From Membranihabitans marinus (GTDB taxonomy: Bacteria; Bacteroidota; Bacteroidia; Chitinophagales; Saprospiraceae): a DNA stretch of 64,000 nt. A model generated the notes under the pieces. It was given only the letters and a program-made list of their open reading frames with translations, was not told the origin of the DNA and did no database searches. The DNA lies in contig NZ_JAJQYA010000008.1 in the NCBI RefSeq assembly GCF_021729155.1, positions 1 to 64,000 on the forward strand, in the 5' to 3' direction. Of the stretch, positions 54,032-63,614 are shown piece after piece. Numbering within the stretch: position 1 is the stretch's first letter; each line of letters begins with the position of its first letter. The position numbers and the translations under genes are program-made.

Positions 54032-54604
54032 TTAATTAACCGTCCTACCCGCGATCTCCCTAATTGAGATATTGTCAATAAAGACGTCCAACAATACAGC
54101 CCTTCCTTCCTTAATACTAACCAAGCCATAGGTTTCTTTTTCCCCTTTACTTCCTTCTCTACGATATATTTCTTCAGCATTTTGAGCTTTTGATTCTTCC
54201 ATATACAATCGATCAAATGGAAAAACAACTGTGATGGTCTGAGGGATTTCAGATGTAAAGTAATCTACTGTAGTCTTTAAATAGTCGTCGACATTCGCGG
54301 GTCTTTCTTTGGATATTGAATCTATAATAGCATAGCCAAAATCATCCTTTTTAAAAACTACATAAATCGTTTCTCCATTCCTCCATTCTCTCTTTTCACT
54401 CATCTCATATTGATTATCGGCATAATTTAGGGCAACATATCTTCCCCGGAAAACATCCACAGGGTCTACTGGAGCCGTCCGAAATTTAAATACAGTACCT
54501 GAATGAATAACTGATTCCTGTTGCCACACCATCTTTGATGGAACATAAAGTTGACTCACTACCATTAAGGTGAAAAATATATAAAGTACAGTTTTAGTTT
54601 TCAT
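54032..54604 (-). CDS. GDYXXLXY domain membrane-anchored protein
   Basis: A 190-aa protein with an N-terminal helix (about 5-22) and an extracytoplasmic beta domain. The family motif DPVDVFRGRYVALNY is at about 47-61, a variant of the DPxDxxRGxYxxLxY signature for which the family is named. It overlaps the DUF2157 gene by 11 bp (ATGAAAACTAA-type junction); these two genes commonly travel together in bacteria. They probably form a membrane complex of unknown purpose. Confidence 0.87.
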   Translation of the reverse strand: MKTKTVLYIFFTLMVVSQLYVPSKMVWQQESVIHSGTVFKFRTAPVDPVDVFRGRYVALNYADNQYEMSEKREWRNGETIYVVFKKDDFGYAIIDSISKERPANVDDYLKTTVDYFTSEIPQTITVVFPFDRLYMEESKAQNAEEIYRREGSKGEKETYGLVSIKEGRAVLLDVFIDNISIREIAGRTVN

Positions 54605-55880
54605 GTGCTTTGTATGTTTTGATCATCCAATAATTAACCACAAAAAATCCTAGACCTACTCCAACAAACACGAGTCCACGTAAAATAAAGCTTAGATTAC
54701 TATCCAAGAATCGACAAGTCACCAATGCTGCGATGATTAACATTCCGAAATTTAACCAAGGCAAATGTCTCATTTTGGTTCCCTCTCGAATGATAAAAAC
54801 CCCGATGGCAAACAATATTATATTTATTAAAACAATGGATAATGAAGAGAACATTCCGACAATAAAGGTGATGAATAGGGGAATAAAACTAATGGCCAAT
54901 GGCTTAAATTGGGGGTGAAAAACTCTTCTTCTATACGCCATCACCAAAGACAGAGATAAAACAGTAATTACTGCGGACATCCAAAATTCGGGTGAGGTCA
55001 TAATCTCATTTAGCAAAATATTCGCTTTTCTCAAATCAGTCCAAAACCAGTCAAAACTCAATATGAGAAGAAGGATAACTGTACCTAAAGCCCCCAATAT
55101 TAAATAGCCGTTATTCCGAGATTTCTGTTCTACAAAATAATCGCTATTTCCAATTATATAAAATAAAGCAAATAAACTAGAATAGCTCACCCAAAGCCAT
55201 TCTTCATGACCGGAGGATATCGTTCCCAAAGCAAAGAGAATAGATATAGGAATTGCCCAATGGTGAAAAATTATAAAATTGCCATTGGGAGAACGGCGAT
55301 ATAGTTGGTAGTAATGCGGCAACACAGCAAATAGCAAAAGTAAATATATCCAAGAACTGCTATTGTCATTGCTTGTAAAACCTGTTTGAGTGACATAAAT
55401 TGTGATTCCCAAAATAAAAAATAATGAGGACAGGGAAGAATGCATAATATATATCAATGGTAGACAGAGCAACAACCAAGTCAAAAGGAATGAAGACAAA
55501 TCACTAGGGATATTGTAAATTTGACCAATGAGGGCCAAACAAGCGGCCACAGAGAGAAACAGGAAAGCCGCTGTCCCTTCCCGCCATGTTTTATTGCGGT
55601 TTTTCTCCAATAATACATAACCACAAAATATTTGACCAATAATCAAGGGTAGAAAAGAACAGATGGATTTGACCTCCTTGGACAAATTGTCCCAGTTGTG
55701 CCCTATGATTAGGATAATGCCCAAACCCACCAATATAGCACCCAATAAACCGAATGCCATAAATAGACGATTGGGTTCATCTTCTCGTTTTATTTTATAG
55801 TATTCATTGATTCTATCTGCCGTTTCTTGAGATATAATTTGGCTTTCTACAAGTTCTGAAATATCCTTTTGTAAGCTCAT
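54594..55880 (-). CDS. DUF2157 multi-pass membrane protein
   Basis: A 428-aa protein with a short cytoplasmic start (SLQKDISELVESQIISQETADRINEYY, the DUF2157 N-terminal helix pair) and about 12 hydrophobic segments filling the rest. The first transmembrane segment shows the usual AFGLLGAILVGLGIILIIGHNWD motif. It is the first gene of the DUF2157/GDYXXLXY pair. No biochemical role is known to me. The gap to sucB contains only a terminator. Confidence 0.9.
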   Translation of the reverse strand: MSLQKDISELVESQIISQETADRINEYYKIKREDEPNRLFMAFGLLGAILVGLGIILIIGHNWDNLSKEVKSICSFLPLIIGQIFCGYVLLEKNRNKTWREGTAAFLFLSVAACLALIGQIYNIPSDLSSFLLTWLLLCLPLIYIMHSSLSSLFFILGITIYVTQTGFTSNDNSSSWIYLLLLFAVLPHYYQLYRRSPNGNFIIFHHWAIPISILFALGTISSGHEEWLWVSYSSLFALFYIIGNSDYFVEQKSRNNGYLILGALGTVILLLILSFDWFWTDLRKANILLNEIMTSPEFWMSAVITVLSLSLVMAYRRRVFHPQFKPLAISFIPLFITFIVGMFSSLSIVLINIILFAIGVFIIREGTKMRHLPWLNFGMLIIAALVTCRFLDSNLSFILRGLVFVGVGLGFFVVNYWMIKTYKAHEN

Positions 55881-56301
55881 TCTAGGGTTATATTAGGTCA
55901 AATGCATTTGGTAATAATTCAGGACTAATGACGCTAAAAATATATTATTCATCTACATCAACTTTAGTGATTATCCATATTACGACCGATATTTAGGACA
56001 AAGTCATTTCATAAATACCTCATTACCACGACTTCCTAATATACATATAAGTATTGGATTTTTCTCAAAAAACAAGCCTAACAGTCAAATCCACTACATT
56101 CACATAGTAGACTAATATTAAAACTAAAAAAAATTAAACCCATAATTTTCCAAACCTCAGACATATAAAATTAACCAATGACCTAGAATAAAACATGTAC
56201 AGGTTTCCAAAAAAGCATTCTATTTTAATGGAATAAAAAAACCCTTAAACCAGTATGAAACTAGGATTAAGGGTTTATAGAATATCTTTATTAGGTTGAA
56301 A
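55881..56301. other. Intergenic region with sucB terminator
   Basis: 421 bp, AT-rich. The right end holds the terminator at 56233-56275. The left 350 bp shows nothing recognisable. Confidence 0.6.
56233..56275 (-). terminator. Rho-independent terminator after sucB
   Basis: Arms AACCCTTAA and TTAAGGGTT (9 bp), followed on the minus strand by TTTTTTT. It lies 26 bp after the sucB stop codon. Confidence 0.87.
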
Positions 56302-57531
56302 TTACAATCCCATCATCAATAGCATAGGATTTTCCAATAATTCTTTTACTCTTACTAGGAAGGTAACCGAAGTACTTCCGTCGATTACGCGATGGTCATA
56401 AGACAATGCCAAGTACATCATAGGTCGGATAACTACCTCCCCATTGACAGCTACTGGTCGTTGGACAATATTGTGCATACCCAAAATAGCAGACTGAGGT
56501 TCATTCAATATTGGAGTACTCATCATCGATCCAAAGATACCTCCGTTGGTTATAGTAAAGGTTCCACCAGACATTTCGTCTAGAGACAACTTACCATCTC
56601 TAGCCTTAAGGGCCAGTTCCTTAATTTTTGCTTCTATCTCATGAAATCCTAATGACTCAACATTGTGTACTGGAGGTACTACCAAGCCATTTGGAGTAGA
56701 TACGGCAACAGATATGTCAACATAATCATGATAAATTAAATGATCACCTTCTATTTTGGCATTGACATCGGGAAGCTCTACCAAGGCTTGTGCACAAGCT
56801 TTGCAGAACAAGGACATAAAGCCGAGCTTAATACCGTATTTTTCTACAAATCGCTCTTGGTACTGTTTTCGAAGCTTCATTACTTCAGACATATCCACTT
56901 CGTTAAAAGTGGTCAACATCGCAGTATTGTTTTTGGCAGAAACCAATCGTTTGGCGATCGTTCTACGCATCCGCGACATTTTTTCTTTGCGCTCTTCTCT
57001 AGAAAATGCAACCGCAGCTGATGGCGCAACTGTTTCAGTTGTTACAGTCGGACTAGGAGCTGGCTGAGCTACTTTTTGGGCTGCTTCAGCATCGGCTTTC
57101 GTTATTCTACCATCGACACCACTGCCTTTAACCGCAGCTGGATCAATTCCCTTTTCCGCCAATATTTTAGCGGCAGCTGGGGCTGGATGACCAGTTGCAT
57201 AAGTATTGGCACTGGCCTCTGTTTGTGCAGGTGATGGTGCAGCACTGGTTTCTGGAGCTGGATCACTAGATTCCTCACCAGATGGTGGTGCTACCGATGT
57301 ATCTATTTTGGCCACCAATCCACCGATCTCAATATCGTCTTCCTCTTGGGCCACATGGATTAATTTTCCCGATGCTTCAGCCGGAAATTCTAGCGTTGCT
57401 TTGTCTGATTCAAACTCACAAATGGGTTCATCCAAATGTACATACGCTCCGTCTTTTATCAACCAGGCCGAAAGAGTAACCTCAGTTATTGATTCGCCAA
57501 TGGTTGGCACTTTCATTTCTACTATGCTCAT
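56302..57531 (-). CDS. sucB: Dihydrolipoyl succinyltransferase, E2 of 2-oxoglutarate dehydrogenase
   Basis: A 409-aa TCA-cycle enzyme that transfers the succinyl group from lipoyl to CoA. The N-terminal lipoyl domain (1-77) has Lys44 in [10 protein letters not shown] Pro/Ala-rich linker (80-115) is followed by the E3-binding domain (116-155, [25 protein letters not shown]). The catalytic domain follows, with [13 protein letters not shown] and SYDHRVIDG at 377-385 (catalytic His380). The EFESDK sequence and length fit the OGDH E2 rather than the pyruvate one. It is monocistronic; E1 is not next to it. Confidence 0.95.
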   Translation of the reverse strand: MSIVEMKVPTIGESITEVTLSAWLIKDGAYVHLDEPICEFESDKATLEFPAEASGKLIHVAQEEDDIEIGGLVAKIDTSVAPPSGEESSDPAPETSAAPSPAQTEASANTYATGHPAPAAAKILAEKGIDPAAVKGSGVDGRITKADAEAAQKVAQPAPSPTVTTETVAPSAAVAFSREERKEKMSRMRRTIAKRLVSAKNNTAMLTTFNEVDMSEVMKLRKQYQERFVEKYGIKLGFMSLFCKACAQALVELPDVNAKIEGDHLIYHDYVDISVAVSTPNGLVVPPVHNVESLGFHEIEAKIKELALKARDGKLSLDEMSGGTFTITNGGIFGSMMSTPILNEPQSAILGMHNIVQRPVAVNGEVVIRPMMYLALSYDHRVIDGSTSVTFLVRVKELLENPMLLMMGL

Positions 57532-57686
57532 AGCTTAGATTTGATTGCAAATTTTATACTCTGCAAATATGCAAAATAAACCACATTTATTCACTGAACT
57601 ACAGAATTTCACAAAAAAAATCCCAATACTTCGGTATATAATATGGAGTTCTTTTATATTTTCATTAACATTCTATTATTTCCCTC

Positions 57687-58253
57687 CTAATCATAAACGA
57701 CTTCCATTTTAAAAAGAGCCGGAGATTGAAACAAAAATTTAGATTGATTTAACACTGTATACCCGCTATTTTTTTGCCAGCGAATGGTTGAACTTTGATC
57801 CGAAACAATACTTTGCTTATTTTTTTTAATAAAAATAGTCTGCAACTGTCCCAAAGAGTCGTATTCCGCTTTAAAATAAGTAGCTGGGGCCTTAGTATTG
57901 TCGGTTATATACTCTACTATCCGATATTGACCACTATCCCTAGATGTCTTATCATAGCTATCCACCCATCGAACAGAAGAAAAATCCATTTCCTTGATTT
58001 GTTTTAAATCGGTTAAAATGTGATAATCTTTAATGGATTTTGTTTCCGGATCTAAATCGTTTACCACTATAGTTTTGGTCACTTCAGACTGAACACTATC
58101 AATGATATTGTTATTAAATATAGAATCCATCCAAAGGCCCACACTGAATTCCCCTGATTGAATGACGACTTCATCATTGTCAGGAATACAGGACACCATT
58201 AGATTGCCTATTATTAGTAGCAGTAATATTCTATTTATTTTCCACCAATACAT
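57687..58253 (-). CDS. Hypothetical lipoprotein
   Basis: A 188-aa lipoprotein (NLMVSC, Cys22). The mature part is predominantly beta strand (KTIVVNDLDPETKSIKDYHILTDLKQIKEMDFSSVRWVDSYDK, QYRIVEYITDNTKAPATYFKAEYDSLGQLQTIFIKKNK), like many small Bacteroidota lipoproteins. I recognise no family. Its start overlaps the gpmI 3' end by 23 bp on the same strand, so it is translated from the gpmI message. Confidence 0.67.
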   Translation of the reverse strand: MYWWKINRILLLLIIGNLMVSCIPDNDEVVIQSGEFSVGLWMDSIFNNNIIDSVQSEVTKTIVVNDLDPETKSIKDYHILTDLKQIKEMDFSSVRWVDSYDKTSRDSGQYRIVEYITDNTKAPATYFKAEYDSLGQLQTIFIKKNKQSIVSDQSSTIRWQKNSGYTVLNQSKFLFQSPALFKMEVVYD

Positions 58254-59772
58254 CTCCTGTCATTTCTGTTGGAATTTCAAGTCCCATGATGGTTAAAATT
58301 GTCGGAGCCAAGTCACCCAATTTACCATCTTTAATGGTATTGTATTCAGAATTGCCATCGATATAATATACGGGCACTGGATTTGTCGTATGGGCTGTAT
58401 TAGGCGAACCATCAGGGTTTACCATATAATCGGAGTTTCCGTGATCTGCAATAATAATTATGGAGTAATCCTGATCTAGGGCTGCTTCCACCGCTTGCTG
58501 AGCACATTGATCTACTGTTTCAGCGGCAACCATTGCTGCATTGAAATCACCTGTATGGCCGACCATATCTGTATTGGCATAATTTAAACAAATAAAATCG
58601 GGTTTATTGCTTTCTATTTCCTTTACAATGGCTGAAGTTATTTCTACCGCACTCATTTCTGGCTGCAAATCGTAGGTGGCTACTTTAGGGGAAGGAATTA
58701 AAATTCTGCTTTCTCCTTCAAAAGCCTCTTCTCGACCACCTGAGAAGAAAAAGGTTACGTGAGGGTATTTTTCCGTCTCTGCGATTCGTACTTGGGTTCG
58801 ACCTTGACTCGCTAAATATTCACCCAAGGTATTTTGAATATCTTCTTTATCGTAAACCACGTGTAGACCTTTGAAAGTCTGATCATAATTGGTCATGGTT
58901 AAGAAATACAAGTCCAACGCCTTCATTTCATAATCCGGGAAATCAGACTGAGTCAAGGCATTGGTTATTTGGCGAGGTCGATCCGTTCTAAAATTGACAA
59001 AAAATACTGCATCTTGGTCTGAAATAGTAGCCAAAGCATTATCTGATTCGTCGACCAATATTATGGGTTGTATAAACTCATCTGTTGTTCCACCCTCATA
59101 ATCGGCTTTGACCAAGGCAACAACATCTTGCGTTTTACGACCTACTCCATTGACCATTAATTGATAGGCCAAAGCTATTCTCTCCCATCGATTGTCTCTA
59201 TCCATGGCATAATATCTACCAATTACGGTAGCGATGGTGGCACTTTTCCCTTTGGTGTAATCAACCAATTCTTCAAGATAATTGGCTCCACCATGAGGAC
59301 TAGTGTCTCTGCCATCTAAAAAACAATGGATAAAAGTAGTAATTCCAGCCTTGTCCAATATGTCAACTGTGGCTTTGATGTGTTGTATATGTGAATGCAC
59401 GCCTCCATCGGACAACAATCCCATGATATGAGCCGGTTTATTATTTTCTTTACAATAGGATACCAGATTTTGAATTTCTTTTTCTTGCTCGAAAGTTTGG
59501 TCTTTGATGGCTTTATTTATCCTGGCCAACTCTTGGTAAACGACTCTTCCTGCACCGATATTCAAGTGTCCCACTTCTGAATTCCCCATTTGTCCTTCTG
59601 GCAATCCGACATCCATACCATAGGTCACCAACTGTCCATGTGGATATTTACTATTTAATCCGTCAATAAATGGTGTATTTGCTTGTGCTATAGCGCTCAC
59701 TTTGGGATCGGGTCCTATTCCCCATCCATCTAATATCATCAAAAAGCATTTTTTCATATCGTCATTTTTCAT
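58231..59772 (-). CDS. gpmI: 2,3-bisphosphoglycerate-independent phosphoglycerate mutase
   Basis: A 513-aa glycolytic enzyme, cofactor-independent and Mn-dependent. It opens with MILDGWGIG, whose Asp is a metal ligand. The catalytic Ser is in GNSEVGH (Ser65). Further ligands appear in FLDGRDTSPHGG, NFRTDRPRQIT, LNYANTDMVGHTG and ADHGNSDYM. The first ATG was retained; a second five codons in is possible. It is followed by the lipoprotein gene with which it overlaps. Confidence 0.96.
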   Translation of the reverse strand: MKNDDMKKCFLMILDGWGIGPDPKVSAIAQANTPFIDGLNSKYPHGQLVTYGMDVGLPEGQMGNSEVGHLNIGAGRVVYQELARINKAIKDQTFEQEKEIQNLVSYCKENNKPAHIMGLLSDGGVHSHIQHIKATVDILDKAGITTFIHCFLDGRDTSPHGGANYLEELVDYTKGKSATIATVIGRYYAMDRDNRWERIALAYQLMVNGVGRKTQDVVALVKADYEGGTTDEFIQPIILVDESDNALATISDQDAVFFVNFRTDRPRQITNALTQSDFPDYEMKALDLYFLTMTNYDQTFKGLHVVYDKEDIQNTLGEYLASQGRTQVRIAETEKYPHVTFFFSGGREEAFEGESRILIPSPKVATYDLQPEMSAVEITSAIVKEIESNKPDFICLNYANTDMVGHTGDFNAAMVAAETVDQCAQQAVEAALDQDYSIIIIADHGNSDYMVNPDGSPNTAHTTNPVPVYYIDGNSEYNTIKDGKLGDLAPTILTIMGLEIPTEMTGDVLVENK

Positions 59773-59901
59773 AATAGGTAAGCAGGCAATTTAAGAAAGC
59801 TATCCAATGTAACAAAGTATATTAGTTAAATTAGATGTAAAATCTCACTAATGCCCCATTTTCACTTATTTAGAGGTAAAAAATGTATTCACTAATCTGT
59901 G

Positions 59902-61797
59902 CTACCGTTTTCTAAACAGAATAGCGGCTCCATTGTTTGAATTTATCTCTAATGACAATTGAGATCTACTATCGACCACTTCTTGATCAATTCGCAATCG
60001 ATGAGGAGGATTCAATGAAGGATCATCAGTGTAGATTATGGCATCATAAGTGGCATTATCGTCTAAAAATGTCAGGGACAAATCTAATTTCCGCTCTTCT
60101 TCTCCATTAATAACACCTAAATACCAATTTTTTCCATTTCTTCTGGCCGTTACGTTATAAAGACCGGGGTATCCCCCCAAAATTTTGGTTTCGTCCCAAA
60201 CTGTAGGTACGGCATCAAAGAAACCCAATTCTGGAATTTCAGCTATAAACATTTCATTTTTACCTGCACCTCCCACCTTTCTTGGAGATGCTTCAGGTCG
60301 ATCATACCAATAAACAAATTGCCAAGGACTGTAAAGGCAGACAGTCTTTGCCAATTGAGATCCATGAGACCCCATGGTCTCGACTCGATCAGCAAAATAA
60401 CATACCGTATGATCACCGGCACCGGCCAACATCCTGGTATAAATAGTTTTTAGAACCATTGTATTGTCCGGAGATTCTTCATCGCCGCGAATCCCTTCTT
60501 GGGTTAGTAAATTTGGATAGGTACGCGACATTCCTGTGGGACGATATTCGTCGTGAATATCTACCATCAATTTATATTTAGCAGCCAAAGCCACAGCATC
60601 GTGCAACCATTTCGTCCACTCTTGATCGCCTACCCGGACAAATCCGTATTTTACTCCTTTAATACCCCAAGAATGCAAGAGAGGAAGCACTTCTTCCAAC
60701 TGCCGTTCCAAAGATCTTCGATTGAGGTATAGAATGATCCCTATGTTTTTACTTTCAGCATAATCGATGACTTTTTGCAGCTCTAATGGACCTTTTGACC
60801 GTTTGGGATCGACAGTAACTGTAGTTGCATCAGAGGCATCGTCGTATTCATTACCATACCATCCCGCATCAAATTCAACATAGCGAATTCCGTGTTTAAC
60901 TGCAAAATCCACACAGGCCATACCGCCTTGAGTCGTTAGAGTCACTTCTCGAATCACTTTACCGGGTTCAATCCAATCCGTCTTCCCTATGGCATTGGGT
61001 GGACTTAGATGTAAAACCAATTCATTGTTTTGCAACAAAGTATTGGGGGAATGCCCCAACATAATAAAACGCCAAGGTGATTTAAAACTACCTGGATATT
61101 CTATTTTACTCGCCAAACTAGCCTGTAAACCTGGGCCAGTTTTATTTCCCTTCAATTTCATTCTCGCAAAATCATAAAGACCGGCTTCTCCTATAGCTAT
61201 ATATTGATGATCGGACAATTCAACCAGTAAAGGTCTTTCAACTGCTTCCTCCTCTATATTAGACACCGACATCTTTTCAATTTTGCCTTGGGCGGTATGA
61301 GTAACCCATGTTTGCGCATTTGAAGGCAAATTAAAAGTCGTCAATTCAGACAGTACCGTCACTGATTGCTCTGATGCTATATGATATCTAAAAGCAATCC
61401 CGGTATCAAAAACTTTAACTTCCAAGTTATATCCCTTTTGCGTGGATTGGTTGGCCTTGTATTGGATATTACCTCCTTGAAAATGTTCACGATACACACT
61501 GGCCTCCCCGTAGACCGGAGACCATAAACTATCTATACTATATATGTTTACCGAAGCCATTGATACATCTTTAAAAGAAATTTCGCTCCCAGCCATTTCC
61601 AGTCCCAGTTCTGAATATCCTACCCATTCTTCACCATCGACAAACACACTGTAATATGGTTGACCGGACAATACTTCCAGTTTAAGTTCGACCTGACCAT
61701 TGGGACTGACAATAACTACCTCATCATCAGCAAATAAAGATGAAGGCAATAGTGAACAAACCAAAAAAGTGTAAAGATGAAGCAATAATAATTTCAT
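59902..61797 (-). CDS. GH97 family glycoside hydrolase, exported
   Basis: A 631-aa exported enzyme (signal peptide 1-23, ending SLFA). The N-terminal beta-sandwich begins VVIVSPNGQVELKLEV, a GH97 mark. The (beta/alpha)8 barrel holds VEFDAGWYGNEYDD, GIKGVKYGFVRVGDQEW, KLMVDIHDEYRPTGMSRTYPNL, TQEGIRGDEES and WQFVYWYDRPEA; a C-terminal beta domain follows. It should release sugars from alpha-glycosides. In the alpha-galactosidase branch as I recall it, the nucleophile Asp lies in a KVDF segment; here that strand reads KYGF. The HDEYRPTG subtype may differ in mechanism. Monocistronic. Confidence 0.9.
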   Translation of the reverse strand: MKLLLLHLYTFLVCSLLPSSLFADDEVVIVSPNGQVELKLEVLSGQPYYSVFVDGEEWVGYSELGLEMAGSEISFKDVSMASVNIYSIDSLWSPVYGEASVYREHFQGGNIQYKANQSTQKGYNLEVKVFDTGIAFRYHIASEQSVTVLSELTTFNLPSNAQTWVTHTAQGKIEKMSVSNIEEEAVERPLLVELSDHQYIAIGEAGLYDFARMKLKGNKTGPGLQASLASKIEYPGSFKSPWRFIMLGHSPNTLLQNNELVLHLSPPNAIGKTDWIEPGKVIREVTLTTQGGMACVDFAVKHGIRYVEFDAGWYGNEYDDASDATTVTVDPKRSKGPLELQKVIDYAESKNIGIILYLNRRSLERQLEEVLPLLHSWGIKGVKYGFVRVGDQEWTKWLHDAVALAAKYKLMVDIHDEYRPTGMSRTYPNLLTQEGIRGDEESPDNTMVLKTIYTRMLAGAGDHTVCYFADRVETMGSHGSQLAKTVCLYSPWQFVYWYDRPEASPRKVGGAGKNEMFIAEIPELGFFDAVPTVWDETKILGGYPGLYNVTARRNGKNWYLGVINGEEERKLDLSLTFLDDNATYDAIIYTDDPSLNPPHRLRIDQEVVDSRSQLSLEINSNNGAAILFRKR

Positions 61798-62438
61798 AAA
61801 TGTATTTTTTATATCCTATTAAAAAAGGGTCTGACAGTAATTAATAACAAAATTACCTCTGGCAAAAAACCACGGCAAAGTAATAAATCCTTACCAGATA
61901 TGGAATCCAAAGTGGAAATAATAGATAATCTATGACTTTTTCGAAATAGGTCGGTATGTTTTTATTCGTATCCAATCGAATTGGTTTCCAGTTAAAGAAT
62001 GCATCTTTATAGCCCTCTTCATTCTGAAATTTCTATTTGATATAAATTTCCATTAGGTAGTCTTCACACTTTTACATTAATGGATTGAGAAGGAGATTCA
62101 GGAAAAAGTATATAATCTATTTTATACCTAATGATGATATTAAATCTGCACGCAAAACGATGAGAAGAGGACCTAAACAGCAAGGAAGCAATTTAGATAC
62201 CATAGAATAGGATAGCAAAATATATTGCCCAAAGAATCCATTAACTCAACAAAATTATTGTTTGCACTATAATATTCCGAATGGACACTAAATAGATTAT
62301 ATCAATCTTCTATCATATTTATTGAGTATTAATCCAAGGTGGCAATTGCGGCAAAATTTTAGGGAAATATGTATTTGTTCGATTTCGCAATAATGAAGTT
62401 ATAATCAATTTTGGCAGTGAATAATTCGCAATGGATTT
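61798..62438. other. Intergenic region, no gene supported
   Basis: 641 bp, AT-rich, with no open frame of note, no hairpin-array unit and no MITE end. It separates the GH97 gene from the small frame and IS1595-like gene. It may contain the promoter of the latter, but no TAnnTTTG box with a spaced -33 is clear. Confidence 0.55.
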
Positions 62439-62597
62439 ATGATTATTAAAGGGATAGAGGAGGAATACAAATCACATTTTGAAATGAGAGGTGAGATTGA
62501 GGGTTGGAACTGGGAGGGAGAAAATATAATTAGTTATTTAAAGGATAAGCAATTATTCAATTATAGTAACGAAAATTTATTAAGTCATGGAAGATAA
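62439..62597 (+). CDS. Small ORF overlapping the IS1595-like gene
   Basis: A 52-aa frame starting MIIKGIEEEYKSHFEMRGE and continuing with a Trp-rich GWNWEGEN segment, ending 11 bp inside the IS1595-like gene. It overlaps in a different frame, as translationally coupled genes do. No known family is recognised. The charge pattern and aromatic core look protein-like, but the size is close to that expected by chance, so the call is tentative. Confidence 0.4.
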   Translation: MIIKGIEEEYKSHFEMRGEIEGWNWEGENIISYLKDKQLFNYSNENLLSHGR

Positions 62598-63474
62598 ATT
62601 TAAAAGCCTATCAATCGAGGACTTTTACAAGCGTTTCCCAAATAGTAAAAGTTGCTTAAATTACCTGGCTCACCAAAAGTGGGCATCCGGATTTACCTGT
62701 AAACATTGTGGACATCATCGATATTGCAGCGGCGGAAAGCCCCACATTAGGCAATGCTCAAAATGCCGATATAAAGAATCGGCCACGGCCAATACCTTAT
62801 TTCACAAAGTAAAGTTTGACCTGCTCAAAGCGTTCACCATTGTCTACTTAATCGCCACCAGTAAAAAGGGTATCTCATCTTGTGAATTGGGCCGCAAGTT
62901 ACAGGTGAGACAAAAGACTTGTTGGCTGTTTCGGCTCAAAGTAATGCAGGCCATGAAAAGCCATCAAAAAGTCGGATTAAGTGGCAAGGTGGAAATTTCT
63001 GATTTTAAAATCGGCATGAAAAAGACCTTGCAAAACGGCCAAGAAGTACAGTACAAGAAGATCGTAGTCCTTGCCATAGAGAAAAAAGGCAAGGGAATAT
63101 CTCATGGTTATGCTATTTCTACAAATAGTCGAAGCGCCAAAGAAATCAACCGTTTATCAGATAGATGTGTAAATCTAGACGCGAAAATCACTTGTTATAA
63201 GAAGCATGGCTATGACCAAATTTGCCAGAAATATCCGGTAGTGAAAAGAATTAGAAAATCTAAAAAATCGATAATGCCTCTATCGAATAGAATGAAGAAT
63301 AGTATAACGACTTGGTTGAGAGGCACTCATCACCATGCCGAATTATTGCAGTATTATTTGGACGAATTTTGCTATCGTTTTAATCGCAATAAGATGAAGG
63401 CTGAAATCTTCGATCATTTATTGGAGCGCATGGTTTGTCATAGGCCACGAACCTATTTAGACATTATCCACTAA
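62587..63474 (+). CDS. IS1595/ISXO2-like transposase homologue without catalytic triad
   Basis: A 295-aa protein. It opens with an ISXO2-type zinc ribbon (CKHCG at ~38-42 and CSKCRYKES at ~57-65), the IS1595 linker (ANTLFHKVKF) and the RNase H-fold region. The usual catalytic Asp in GxVEVDE is Ser here (GKVEISDF). The second Asp, normally in a TDG turn, is Cys (ITCYKKHGY). The third acidic or Asn position, in the HTNxIE region, is in NRMKNS. The closing LRGTHHHAELLQYYLDEFCYRFNRNKM block is well conserved. No terminal inverted repeats or target duplication are visible, so it looks domesticated or inactive rather than a live IS. Confidence 0.85.
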   Translation: MEDKFKSLSIEDFYKRFPNSKSCLNYLAHQKWASGFTCKHCGHHRYCSGGKPHIRQCSKCRYKESATANTLFHKVKFDLLKAFTIVYLIATSKKGISSCELGRKLQVRQKTCWLFRLKVMQAMKSHQKVGLSGKVEISDFKIGMKKTLQNGQEVQYKKIVVLAIEKKGKGISHGYAISTNSRSAKEINRLSDRCVNLDAKITCYKKHGYDQICQKYPVVKRIRKSKKSIMPLSNRMKNSITTWLRGTHHHAELLQYYLDEFCYRFNRNKMKAEIFDHLLERMVCHRPRTYLDIIH

Positions 63475-63614
63475 ATAACTAATTATATCGGCTTCCCTAC
63501 CCATCAGTTCAAAACCCCTAAAAACCAATCAAATGTTTATCCCCTCTAACTATTCAAACTTTGTTGGATCATAAAACATAGCTCACAGAATAACTTTCTA
63601 TGATCTTATACTCC

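Noticed and set aside
54007-54228. 73-codon frame overlapping the GDYXXLXY gene
   Set aside because: It is an out-of-frame shadow of a conserved gene on the same strand.
62340-63600. Complete IS element around the IS1595-like gene
   Set aside because: No terminal inverted repeats or target duplication were found on either side.
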